Source: Chlorobiota bacterium
Lineage (GTDB): Bacteria; Bacteroidota; Ignavibacteria; SZUA-365; JAADGX01
Reading direction: 5' to 3'
Assembly (NCBI GenBank): GCA_013152135.1
Contig: JAADGX010000174.1
Span: 1 to 7,676 of the forward strand
Length of the DNA: 7,676 nt
Positions 1 to 7,429 of the stretch are shown piece after piece. Below the pieces are notes generated by a model that worked only from the letters and a program-made list of their open reading frames with translations, was not told where the DNA came from and made no database searches. Each line of letters opens with the position of its first letter. Within the stretch, counting starts at the first letter, position 1. Position numbers and translations under genes: made by a program.

Positions 1-2
1 GG

Positions 3-767
3 GCGGTTGCGCCGCTTCTCCTTCTCCTCGTGACCCTTTCGGCCCTCGGTGTCGTTGCCAACCGCTGGAGGTCGTCGGTAAAGGAAATCCGTATCGAGGT
101 GCGCGGCGCCAGGCTGGTCGACAGTTCCACCGTGATTCGGCTCGTTCATTTGCCGGATTCCACGTGCCTGGCCGACGTGAATCTCCTGGACGTGCAAAGC
201 GCGGTGCTGACCAATCCCTTTATTCGTAAAGCGGAGGTGTATCGCGATCCACCATCGACGCTGGTTATCGAGGTAACGGAACGCGTGCCGGTGGCAAACA
301 TTCTCGGTCCCCGGGGAAACATCCGGCCGGTGGATGAAGCGGGGTATGTTCTTCCCGCTTCGAGCGTCGCCTCCGGCGATCTTCCCTTGATAACCGGCCT
401 TCCATCGACCGTGGTATTGCGAGCCGGTAAACGGATTAGCGTGCCGGCCGTTCGCAAGGCGTTGGCGATAGTCAGCGCATCAGGGCGAATCGGGGAGTCC
501 AACGACTGGATGATCTCGGAAATATCCATCGCCCGTCAAAAGAACATCGTCCTGTTTACAACCATCTCCGGAACTCCCGTGATTTTCGGCAACGCCGTGA
601 ATACGGAAAGAAAATTGCGCTCCCTGGAGACGTTCTGGGAGACGATTGCTCTCAAGAATGATCCCCGGAGACTTGAGTACATCGACTTGCGGTTCAAGAA
701 TCAGATTGTCGTTCGATGGAAAAACGACGATCAACCGTCCGTAAATAACGTGATGAAACAATTGTGA
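3..767 (+). CDS. ftsQ: Cell division protein FtsQ (5' partial)
   Basis: Single-pass inner-membrane divisome protein that in well-studied bacteria links early and late division proteins (FtsB/FtsL/FtsI/FtsW). The frame is open to the first base of the window. The GTG at 30 is not the true start: codons 3-29 encode Ala/Val/Pro followed by five leucines, and together with the next residues (LLLLLVTLSALGVVA) they form the expected transmembrane helix. The N-terminal cytoplasmic tail lies upstream of the window. After the helix comes a POTRA domain, about window residues 27-100, beginning VKEIRIEVRGARLV and ending with the beta strand LVIEVTERVPVA. The FtsQ/DivIB beta domain follows, with VDEAGYVLP, ISEISI and the C-terminal strand YIDLRFKNQIVVRW. 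254 residues are visible, normal for the family. The ftsA start is 34 bases downstream, the usual dcw order. Identification rests on POTRA architecture, the YIDLR motif and synteny. Confidence 0.9.
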   Translation, partial: AVAPLLLLLVTLSALGVVANRWRSSVKEIRIEVRGARLVDSSTVIRLVHLPDSTCLADVNLLDVQSAVLTNPFIRKAEVYRDPPSTLVIEVTERVPVANILGPRGNIRPVDEAGYVLPASSVASGDLPLITGLPSTVVLRAGKRISVPAVRKALAIVSASGRIGESNDWMISEISIARQKNIVLFTTISGTPVIFGNAVNTERKLRSLETFWETIALKNDPRRLEYIDLRFKNQIVVRWKNDDQPSVNNVMKQL

Positions 768-787
768 ATTCACACTTCAACTTGAAG
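763..787. repeat. Two abutting palindromes in the ftsQ-ftsA gap
   Basis: TGTGAATTCACA at 763-774 is a perfect 12-bp palindrome overlapping the ftsQ stop codon. Directly next to it, CTTCAACTTGAAG at 775-787 is a 6-bp inverted repeat around one central base. They sit just before the ftsA ribosome binding site. They may be an operator or a small mRNA structure influencing ftsA translation; the sequence alone does not say which. The half-sites resemble TGTGA/TCACA of CRP, but the spacing is 2 rather than 6 bases, so a CRP site is unlikely. Confidence 0.4.
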
Positions 788-801
788 CATGAAGGTGTCC
801 T

Positions 802-2028
802 ATGAGTGAAATCATCGTCGGCCTCGATATCGGCACAACCAAGGTCAGTGTCATTGTCGCTTCGATTGAGGAGTCCGAGCAGATCAACGTGATCGGCGTC
901 GGGACTTCGCCAAACGAGGGCATGTCGCGGGGAACGGTGACGCACATCGACAAGACCGTCGCCTCCATTCAGAAAGCGGTGGAATCAGCGGAGAGTCAGT
1001 CGGGGATGAAAATACGCGGCGTCGTTGCGGGGATTGCCGGCGATCATATTCAGAGTTTCCAGAGCCGCGGCGTCATCGCCATCAACAACCCGGAGAACGA
1101 GATCACCCGCAAGGATGTTGAGCGGTTGATCCAGGATACCAAGCGCGTGGCGCTTCCTTCCGACCGGCGGATCATCCACGTTATTCCGCAGGAGTTCATC
1201 GTGGATGGTCAGGATAACATCTATGACCCTGTCGGTATGTCGGGAGTGCGCATGGAGGCCATCGTTCATATCGTCACCGGCAGTATCACCGCAACGCAGA
1301 ACATATACCGCTGCCTGGAACGCGCGGGCCTGGAAGCGCACGATCTCGTGCTGGAGCCCCTGGCGTCCAGTTACTCCGTGCTTTCCGACGACGAGAAGGA
1401 AGTCGGCGTGGTACTGGTCGACATTGGCGGCGGCACCACGGACATTGCCATCTTCGAGGATCGAACAATCCGGCACACGGCCGTTATCGCCATCGCCGGG
1501 AAAAAGGTAACGGAAGATATCCGGAAAGTGCTGGGCATCAAGAACGCCGACGCGGAGCACCTCAAACGCAATTACGGATACGCGTATTTACCTGAAATCA
1601 CCGACGATTCACCGATCAATCTTCCGGGAATCGGCGGGCGGAATCCCATGGAAATCTCCAAATCGCTTCTTTGCCAGATTATTCAGCCGCGGATGGAGGA
1701 AATCCTCGAGATCGTCGGTCTCGAGATCAAGCGCTCCGGTTATTCCCGCCACCTGCATTCAGGAGTGGTTCTCACGGGAGGCGGGTCGCTCATCAAGGGG
1801 ACGGCGGCGCTGGCCAGCGACGTGCTGGGCATGCCCGTAAAGGTGGGAATTCCGAAAGGGTTCCAGGCCGGGCTGACACAGGAAGTGGAGAATCCCATCC
1901 ATGCAACGGGTGTCGGTATCATTCTCTACGCCGCGGAGAACAGTATGGGCCGCGGCCACGTGATCAAGTTGAACGGGAACGGCAAGAACGTTTTCCGTCG
2001 CTTGATCAATTGGTTCAATGAACTGTAA
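802..2028 (+). CDS. ftsA: Cell division protein FtsA
   Basis: Actin-like ATPase that binds the FtsZ C-terminal peptide and tethers the Z-ring to the cytoplasmic membrane. The 408-residue frame is complete and of usual length. Visible actin-fold motifs are phosphate-1 GLDIGTTKV (residues 7-15), phosphate-2 LVDIGGGTTDIAIF (about 204-217) and the adenosine motif SGVVLTGGGSLIKG (about 320-333). The FtsA-specific 1C region lies between the first two, roughly residues 84-165, and includes VIPQEFIVDGQ. The C-terminus FRRLINWFNEL is the amphipathic membrane-targeting helix. The ATG at 802 is preceded by AAGGTG (792-797) with a 4-base spacer. It lies between ftsQ and ftsZ, which fits its role. No promoter is needed if it is co-transcribed with ftsQ. 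No defect was seen. Confidence 0.97.
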   Translation: MSEIIVGLDIGTTKVSVIVASIEESEQINVIGVGTSPNEGMSRGTVTHIDKTVASIQKAVESAESQSGMKIRGVVAGIAGDHIQSFQSRGVIAINNPENEITRKDVERLIQDTKRVALPSDRRIIHVIPQEFIVDGQDNIYDPVGMSGVRMEAIVHIVTGSITATQNIYRCLERAGLEAHDLVLEPLASSYSVLSDDEKEVGVVLVDIGGGTTDIAIFEDRTIRHTAVIAIAGKKVTEDIRKVLGIKNADAEHLKRNYGYAYLPEITDDSPINLPGIGGRNPMEISKSLLCQIIQPRMEEILEIVGLEIKRSGYSRHLHSGVVLTGGGSLIKGTAALASDVLGMPVKVGIPKGFQAGLTQEVENPIHATGVGIILYAAENSMGRGHVIKLNGNGKNVFRRLINWFNEL

Positions 2029-2095
2029 ACACACATCGACAATTCAGAAGTTTTGTGAATGCATATACGTTTAAACTAATTGTTCCATTTCAACC

Positions 2096-2103
2096 GAGGA
2101 GGG
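2096..2103 (+). promoter_or_regulatory. Strong ribosome binding site of ftsZ
   Basis: GAGGAGGG lies 4 bases before the ATG at 2108. It is a near-perfect Shine-Dalgarno sequence, stronger than that of ftsA, and agrees with FtsZ normally being made in much larger amounts than FtsA. It fixes the ftsZ start codon. Confidence 0.8.
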
Positions 2104-2107
2104 TGCA

Positions 2108-3317
2108 ATGCCCATCGAATTTGATAATACGCATGATAACCGAGCGAGGATCAAAGTCGTCGGTGTAGGTGGCGGTGGCGGGAATGCCGTGGACGACATG
2201 ATTGCACGCGGCATTCAGAATGTCCAATTCTGCGTGGTCAATACCGACATGCAGGCTCTCGATCGTTCTTCCGCTGAGTACAAGATCCAGGTTGGCAAGA
2301 ACCTCACTCATGGCCTTGGTGCGGGAGCAGATCCCACCATGGGATACCGGGCCATTGAAGAAGACAAGGATGAAGTAACTACCGCCCTGTCCGGTTGTGA
2401 CATGGTGTTTGTTACGGCGGGAATGGGAGGCGGTACCGGTACCGGGGGGGCGCCGGTTGTTGCGAATATAGCCAAGGGCCAAGGGCCTCGGCGCTTTGGT
2501 GGTGGCCATTGTTACCAAGCCGTTCCATTACGAAGGCAAAAAGCGGATGCACCAGGCGGAGGAAGGACTGGAAGAGCTTCGCAAACACGTGGATACGTTG
2601 ATTGTCATTCCCAACCAACGCTTGTTAAGCATCGTCGACCGGGGGACTCCGTTGACGGAAGCATTCAAACTGGCCGACGAGGTTTTGTACAACGCAACAC
2701 GGGGAATTGCGGAAATCATCAACGTGGGCGGCCTGGTAAACGTGGACTTCGCGGATGTCCGCACCATCATGCGCGATATGGGCGACGCCTTGATGGGATC
2801 GGGTATTGCGGAAGGTGAAAACAGGGCAGTGGAAGCGGCGCAGGCGGCTATCTCCAGCCCGTTGTTGGAAGGTGTTTCCATCGCGGGAGCGCAAGGGATT
2901 CTGATCAATTTCACCGGTGGAAGGGACCTTTCGTTGCTGGAAATCGACGAGGCCGCCTCCATCATCCAGGAAGCGGCGGGTGAAGATGCCAATGTCATAT
3001 GGGGCGTCGTCATCGACGAGAAGATGGAAGATCAGATGATGGTCACCGTCATTGCCACCGGTTTCAATCGGCGCCATACGAACGCGCGCGGGATGGGCTC
3101 TTCCGGGAAACAGGCAGTAGCCGGTAACATCCGGCACATCCCGTCGGGTATCATGGAACTGCGCGATCTGGATACACCGGCGTACATCCGCAAAGGAATG
3201 CACAGCGCGGAGCAAGAGGAAGAACCTCCACGGGAGATGACGGAAGAAGAAATCAAGCAACGAATCGATAAAGGTGATCCGGATAAACCAGCCTTCTTGC
3301 GAAAAATCATGGATTAG
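2108..3317 (+). CDS. ftsZ: Cell division protein FtsZ, frameshifted by a 7-bp duplication
   Basis: Tubulin-like GTPase that polymerises into the Z-ring. The first frame (2108 to the 2470s) encodes the nucleotide-binding half: VVGVGGGGGNAVDDM, VVNTDMQAL and the tubulin signature GGGTGTG at residues 107-113, followed by GAPVVANIAK (most homologues have AAPVVA). After Lys123 the frame goes wrong and would give about 113 unrelated residues, stopping at 2818. The family sequence continues in another frame (GLGALVVAIVTKPF, then IPNQRLLSIV) to 3317. Deleting one copy of the tandem GCCAAGG at 2471-2484 rejoins the halves with canonical spacing and gives 400 residues. The T7 catalytic loop NVDFAD is then at residues 209-214. 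The tail carries two PA(Y/F)-type motifs, DLDTPAYIRK (about 351-360) and DKPAFLRKIMD (390-400). As written the gene cannot make FtsZ without a +1 shift, so an error or very recent mutation is likely. Confidence 0.95.
2471..2484 (+). repeat. Exact 7-bp tandem duplication inside ftsZ
   Basis: GCCAAGG occurs twice back to back (2471-2477 and 2478-2484) and is followed by the related GCCTCGG. With one copy removed, the translation across the junction reads ANIAKGLGALVVAIVTKPF, which has the length and pattern of ordinary FtsZ. The second copy therefore looks like an insertion that breaks the frame. Confidence 0.85.
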
Positions 3318-3417
3318 CGGAACCGGTTTAATGTCCGAATACGCTTTTTCATAATATGATGGAGCGAACACGATATATGAACGCGTCGTGAAGTTTAATC
3401 AGGGATATTAATACTGC

Positions 3418-3449
3418 TGATAAAAGCGGAAGGCGTTAAGGTTTTATCA
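3418..3449. repeat. 8-bp inverted repeat in the ftsZ-HU gap
   Basis: TGATAAAA (3418-3425) and its exact reverse complement TTTTATCA (3442-3449) flank a 16-base spacer. The arms are AT-rich. The repeat could be a regulator binding site or a weak hairpin. A match of this size in a region this long could also arise by chance. Confidence 0.3.
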
Positions 3450-3639
3450 CGTTACGGGAAAGAAATCATATCCCGGATTCATATCGGTAAATCAACGAGA
3501 TTTAAACGCCGTGTGCGTGTGCCGCGAGCGGAAAGATTCATCGATACCGATCCGGTCGCGAGGCGGGCGTGCCCCTCTCAGACCCTTGGAAATAAAGGCG
3601 ATTCTTCGGGTACAAATATGAAAATTCGATAAAAAGGAC

Positions 3640-3668
3640 TTGTTATCACCCGTGAATTTAATTACATT
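3640..3668 (+). promoter_or_regulatory. Candidate sigma-70-type promoter of the HU-like gene
   Basis: TTGTTA (3640-3645) and TACATT (3663-3668) are separated by 17 bases. Each matches four of six positions of the -35 and -10 consensus. The site lies about 70 bases before the HU start codon in an AT-rich stretch, where a promoter is expected because ftsZ is over 400 bases away. This is pattern matching only. Confidence 0.4.
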
Positions 3669-3679
3669 AATCAGTGCAA

Positions 3680-3694
3680 AAGCACGGTGTGCTT
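3680..3694 (+). other. Small hairpin in the HU leader
   Basis: AAGCAC (3680-3685) and GTGCTT (3689-3694) can pair around GGT. An alternative pairing of GTGC (3674-3677) with GCAC (3682-3685) competes with it. If the promoter at 3640-3668 is correct, the hairpin lies close to the 5' end of the transcript, where it could stabilise the mRNA. No function is demonstrated. Confidence 0.25.
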
Positions 3695-3730
3695 CTTATC
3701 TAACCGCCATTGTTCACCATCGTTAACTGC

Positions 3731-3737
3731 AAGGAGG
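3731..3737 (+). promoter_or_regulatory. Ribosome binding site of the HU-like gene
   Basis: AAGGAGG lies 4 bases before the ATG at 3742. It is a consensus Shine-Dalgarno sequence and fits high expression of an abundant nucleoid protein. Confidence 0.85.
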
Positions 3738-3741
3738 CATC

Positions 3742-4035
3742 ATGGCTAAAAAGAAACCCATGACCAAAGCGCAGATCGTGGCATATCTTGCGGCAAAGAC
3801 GAACGTGCCGAAGAAAACTGCGCAACAGTTCGTGGAGGAATATGCGAAGCTTGCTTACAAGGAAGCCAAGAACGAGTTTACTCTTCCTGGCCTCGGCAAG
3901 CTGGTTGTATCCAAGCGGAAAGCTCGAAAAGGACGCAATCCTGCGACCGGTGAAGAGATCAAGATCCCGGCCAAGAAGGTACTGAAATTCAGGATTGCCA
4001 AAGCGTGCAAGGACGCAGTTTTCCCGCAGAAATAA
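3742..4035 (+). CDS. HU/IHF-family DNA-binding protein
   Basis: Small histone-like protein that dimerises, bends DNA and compacts the nucleoid. The 97 residues match the HU fold: a lysine-rich start (MAKKKPMTKAQIVAYLA), helices through about residue 43, the turn LPGLGKLVVSKRKARKG (48-64), the DNA-gripping arm GRNPATGEEIKIPAKK (64-79) with Pro67 at the position that intercalates between base pairs, and the final helix KFRIAKACKDAV (82-93). The usual GK before the last helix is replaced by AK, and the protein is a few residues longer than the roughly 90 of E. coli HU. This suggests one of the lysine-rich HU variants rather than the standard hupA/hupB type, so I give no symbol. It appears to be a single-gene transcript with its own promoter, ribosome binding site and downstream terminator. 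Confidence 0.93.
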   Translation: MAKKKPMTKAQIVAYLAAKTNVPKKTAQQFVEEYAKLAYKEAKNEFTLPGLGKLVVSKRKARKGRNPATGEEIKIPAKKVLKFRIAKACKDAVFPQK

Positions 4036-4057
4036 TCCTCCCGCTTTCCACGATCTG

Positions 4058-4089
4058 ACGTGATGTAGCTGGCGCTGCATCACGTTTTT
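4058..4089 (+). terminator. Intrinsic terminator after the HU-like gene
   Basis: ACGTGATG (4058-4065) pairs perfectly with CATCACGT (4078-4085). A T-G wobble and AGC/GCT extend the stem to 12 pairs around a TGGC loop, and a run of five T (4085-4089) follows. It begins 22 bases after the HU stop codon and overlaps the last codon region of comEC, which ends at 4088 on the other strand. The opposite strand has no T run after the stem, so it probably acts mainly on the + strand. Confidence 0.85.
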
Positions 4090-6480
4090 ATTTATGGAGC
4101 TGTTCTACGCGTTTGCCGTCCGACTGAAAGATGATCGCGCCGCGGAGATCCGTGCGCCGTATCGTCGCGCCTGCCTCGTGAAGACGGTGCAGAATGCGAG
4201 GGTTCGGATGACGGAACTTGTTGAGAAACCCGCATGAAATAACGGCGTACCGCGGCCGTACGCGTGCGAGAAATTCCGGGCTGGTACTGGAGCGCGAACC
4301 GTGGTGCCCGACTTTGAGAACGTCGGCTTTCAGGAAACCATCGTAGCGGTAGGCCATCCATCTCTCGCTTTTCTTCTCGGCGTCCCCGGTGAGCAGGAAA
4401 GATGTCTTCCCGTACTGGAGTTTCAGAACCAACGACTGATCATTCCTGCTTCGTGCTCCTTTCGATTTGGCGGGATTGAGGACGAAGGCTTTCATCAGGG
4501 GACTGAGCGGTATTTCCTGGTTGGCGAATGCAATGCGGACGGGAACGTGCCGCGCGGCGGCGATGCTGTCCACAAGATGCGCGTCGCCTCGTTCCGACCA
4601 CCCCGTGGAATGAATGACCTTTCCCACGTTGAGGGTCGAAAGAATAGCGGGAGCCCCGCCAATGTGATCGTCGTCTGCATGGGTGAGAATAAGCGCGTCG
4701 ATCGAGGAAACGCCCGATCGCAGGAGATACGGAATAATAACGGCGCGGCCTGCGTCGAATCCCCGCGTGGAAGCTCCGCAATCCACCAGCGCGGTAGAGC
4801 CCGCCGGCCCCCTGATAAACACGGCGTCTCCCTGGCCGACATCGAGGAACACCACGCGGAGGAGTCGATCACCGCGCGCGGAGAAGAACGTCAGCGAGAA
4901 AAAACCGATCAGGAGCGTGGTCGCCAGTGCCCGTACGCTGAAGCGCCATCTTTTCATCCCGAAAAGGATCAGGATAGCGAATGCATAACAAGCGAAGAAA
5001 TACACGTCGGGAGGTGGAAAGTAAAGACCGGCTCCGGGCAGGGTGGAGCATGCCTTCACGAAACCTGTTACGAGGTGAACCACGGCGTCGACCTTATCCG
5101 CGATGAAGGCTCCGGCGGGAAACCAGATCAATCCGAGCAGTAACGATGACACGCCGCCCGCCAAACACCGGGTACCACAACAATGTTCGCCATGATCCCG
5201 ACCAGACTGAATCGACCGAAATGGAGCAACACGAACGGCAGTGTACTGATACTGGCGGCGATGGAAACAAGCAGCAAATCCGCGATGTAACCCGGGAGTT
5301 TTTTCTCGTATATTCGCGACCAGCGCGACGCGAGAGCTGCTCGAAGCACGGGATAGATCAGGATGATACCCAGGACAGCCGCGTAGGAAAGGTGGAAGCT
5401 GGCGTACAGGATATCGTCCGGCCGCAGCACGAGATTGAGCAAGGCAGCGACGCCCAGGAGATTGATGCTGTCGGACAACCGGGAGAGAAGGCGCCCGAGC
5501 AGGTACAATTCCGCGATGACGGTTGCTCGAAGTACCGGCGGTGCGGCACCACAAAGAAGCGCATAGAAAAGGAGAAGGGGCATGGTGATGAGAATGCGCA
5601 CTCGTTCGGTTGCACGGCTGAGCAACACCCAGATAATGACCAGGATCATTCCCACGTGAAGCCCTGACACGGCCAGAACATGTATGACCCCTGTCGAGAT
5701 GAACGCCTCGTTGATCTCGGGATCGAGTTCGTTCCTGAGGCCCAGCAACAAGGCTGACAGGATGGGGGCGGTGTCTTTTGGATAGAACCGGCCGATCCAG
5801 TTTTTGATGCCGTTGCGTAAAAGATTCAGTGCTCTGTTGACGCTGAAACCGTGGTAGGGATGATGCCCGCGCAAGCCTTTGCCCGAGACGGAAAACCTGT
5901 ACACCGTTCCGTGTCGTTCCAGGTATTTCCGGAAATCAAATTCGCCGGGATTGCGCGCCCCGCGGGCTGTTCGAAGGCGCCCCGTGAGCAGCAACGTGTC
6001 GCCATACGAGGGAACTGTTGCGTGTTTGATCCTGAATCCGGGATACCACCGGATATAAACCGGACCCGCGTTTGTGACAATTCCGGAATCGTTCCAGGCC
6101 CGGATAACGTTGCCGAACAGTGAGAACCCCTTCTTTCTTTGGACCGGAGAAGATTCAACCGTGCAGAGCAGAGTCGTTTTCTGGCGTGTATCGGCCAGGC
6201 GGGAAAGCGCAGTGGGAACGGGCTCCCGATGTATCTGGTAATAGAGGCTGCCAGCGGTAATCAGCGCCGCAAGTACGAGCGCCGTGGACATTTGCTCGTT
6301 GCGCCGTGCATACAGCAAGATGCCCCACAGCAATACCAGGATCGGAAAAAGAATAACGACCGGTATCGTGATTTGCGCAGCGAGGACGATGCCAAGACCA
6401 AAACAGACAGCGGTTTTCCAGGCCGGCATGCTCAACATCCGGCCAAGCGTAACCTCCGAAAGGAAATGATCGTCGTGCAT
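4088..6480 (-). CDS. comEC: DNA internalization channel ComEC/Rec2, frameshifted
   Basis: Polytopic membrane protein that carries single-stranded DNA across the cytoplasmic membrane in natural transformation. The first frame (6480 down to about 5165) gives N-terminal hydrophobic segments (about residues 20-80), a DUF4131/OB-like domain ending in ARNPGEFDFRKYLERHG (about 174-191), and the Competence domain with HVLAVSGLHVG (267-277) and many hydrophobic helices. The second frame continues with LAGGVSSLLLGL, more helices and a C-terminal metallo-beta-lactamase-like domain: DVGQGDAVFI, THADDDHIGG (about 600-609), LLTGDAE and VGHHGS (about 725-729). One base is missing near 5163-5165, where T4 on the coding strand would give VVVPGVLAGG; the corrected protein has 797 residues, normal for ComEC. 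The start ATG lies 12 bases after the metalloenzyme stop, with a weak ribosome site. Met15 is an alternative start. No other competence gene is in view. Confidence 0.93.
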
Positions 6481-6492
6481 CCTTGGATGCTG

Positions 6493-7429
6493 TTAGTCCG
6501 GTTCGGCGAGTAGTTCGACTATTGCAGGTGTAATATCGGTAATTGCGCGAACTTTTCCAGCGAGTCGTTGCGCCCCCGGTCCCACGAGAAACAGCGGGAC
6601 GGGATTTCTCGTGTGGGTTTTTATACGGAGATCTTCAAGGTTGCCGTGATCGGAAGTAATACAGAGGAGCGTACGGGAGTTCATGGTATCGAGAATCCCC
6701 TGGAAGCACGCGTCCAGTTCTTCAATGTATTGGGCGGCGGCGTACCGGTCGCGCCTGTGGCCGGCCTTGTCGGTCAGGAAATACTCGAACATGGTGAAGC
6801 GATGCCTTGCAGCGATGTTCGCCAGGCGCGCGCCGGCTTCGTAGGGAGAAATGATAGGAGCGTTGGTAATACCCAGCCGGTGCCATCCTTTCCCCGTCAA
6901 GTCGGTTGAAATCGCCGTTCGCTTGCGGAGGTGGTGCAGCGTTCGCAGCGTCAGGCTGCTTTGTAACGCGCAGTAAACGCCCGCTACGTACCGGCCTCGA
7001 TGTTTTTCGAGGTACGCGAAAAATTGGTGCGGGAAGGCGTTGGCCAACGCCAATGATGAATCCGGATCGACTTCCCTGATGCGCCGGAAAAATGTTATGC
7101 CGTGCAAGAAGTGGTTTGAGTGTCGAGTATAAATATGGGCCGAAATGCTTTCCAATAATTCTGGCGGTGTTCAATCCGGAGTACAAGGCGGATTGACCCG
7201 TGCCGCTCTGGGGCAGGCCGGGAACGCCCATCGTGGCAATGGCCGGGACGCAGACCGCTTCGTTCCTTTCGTTCCGTCGCGATCGGGACGATGGAAACCA
7301 GCCCGCGAATTGCCCTCGGAGAGAAGACATCGGGGTGGCGAAAAACGGATTGACTTTCGGGTCGGCGGGGCCGATTCCAACGCCGTCCAGGAACATGAAG
7401 AGAATGTGCCGGGGTGTTCGTTTCTTCAT
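6493..7429 (-). CDS. Alkaline-phosphatase-superfamily metalloenzyme (iPGM-like), frameshifted
   Basis: Predicted soluble two-metal phosphohydrolase or phosphomutase related to cofactor-independent phosphoglycerate mutase; the true substrate is unknown. The first frame, from ATG 7429, encodes LFMFLDGVGIG with metal ligand Asp15, then PQSGTGQSALYSGLN with likely nucleophile Thr77, and KHFGPYLYSTLKPLLARHNIF. The second frame continues RRIREVDPDSSLALANAFP, then FEYFLTDKAGH (Asp220, His224), TSDHGNLEDL (Asp260, His261) and THTRNPVPLFLVG (His272), the standard ligands of the superfamily. The break is at a T5 run on the coding strand (A5 at 7088-7092). T4 would restore one frame of 311 residues, short compared with the roughly 500 of true iPGM because the large inserted domain is missing. 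ATG 7429 overlaps the upstream stop as ATGA, implying translational coupling. An earlier in-frame Met exists, but it lies inside the upstream gene. Confidence 0.85.

Larger units (their letters stand above)
3318..3741. other. 424-base AT-richer intergenic region
   Basis: This gap separates ftsZ from the HU-like gene. No frame in it resembles a protein and no tRNA-like fold was recognised. It is clearly richer in A+T than the flanking genes; 3361-3420 is about 42% GC by count. It holds an 8-bp inverted repeat (3418-3449), a direct repeat TCATATC at 3466-3472 and 3479-3485, a candidate promoter (3640-3668), a small hairpin (3680-3694) and the HU ribosome binding site. No convincing ftsZ terminator was found: the T5 run at about 3344 follows only a weak 4-bp pairing. 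An unrecognised small RNA or a long 5' leader is possible. Confidence 0.5.

Noticed and set aside
30..32. GTG start of ftsQ
   Set aside because: The frame continues upstream to the window edge and the upstream codons complete the transmembrane helix, so the start is outside the window.
763..774. CRP-binding site
   Set aside because: The half-sites TGTGA and TCACA are present but separated by 2 bases instead of 6.
985..1560. 191-codon open frame opposite ftsA
   Set aside because: It lies antisense to a fully conserved ftsA, has no recognisable motif or ribosome site, and is explained by codon bias in the real gene.
2053..2080. Promoter between ftsA and ftsZ
   Set aside because: TTGTGA is an acceptable -35, but no good -10 lies at 16-18 bases; the best is ACTAAT, lacking the TA start. 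A local ftsZ promoter remains possible but cannot be supported.
2477..2486. Programmed +1 frameshift site in ftsZ
   Set aside because: No known ftsZ uses recoding, no stop codon or slippery context resembles known +1 sites, and the exact 7-bp duplication explains the shift more simply. Kept only as a remote alternative.
3317..3349. Intrinsic terminator directly after ftsZ
   Set aside because: A T5 run is present, but the preceding pairing is only about four bases with a long loop.
2625..3371. 248-codon open frame opposite ftsZ
   Set aside because: Antisense to the conserved C-terminal half of ftsZ; composition is low in recognisable protein features.
4301..5143. 280-codon + strand open frame opposite comEC
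   Set aside because: The - strand frame carries the full beta-lactamase-like motif series of ComEC. The + strand translation is highly charged and family-free.
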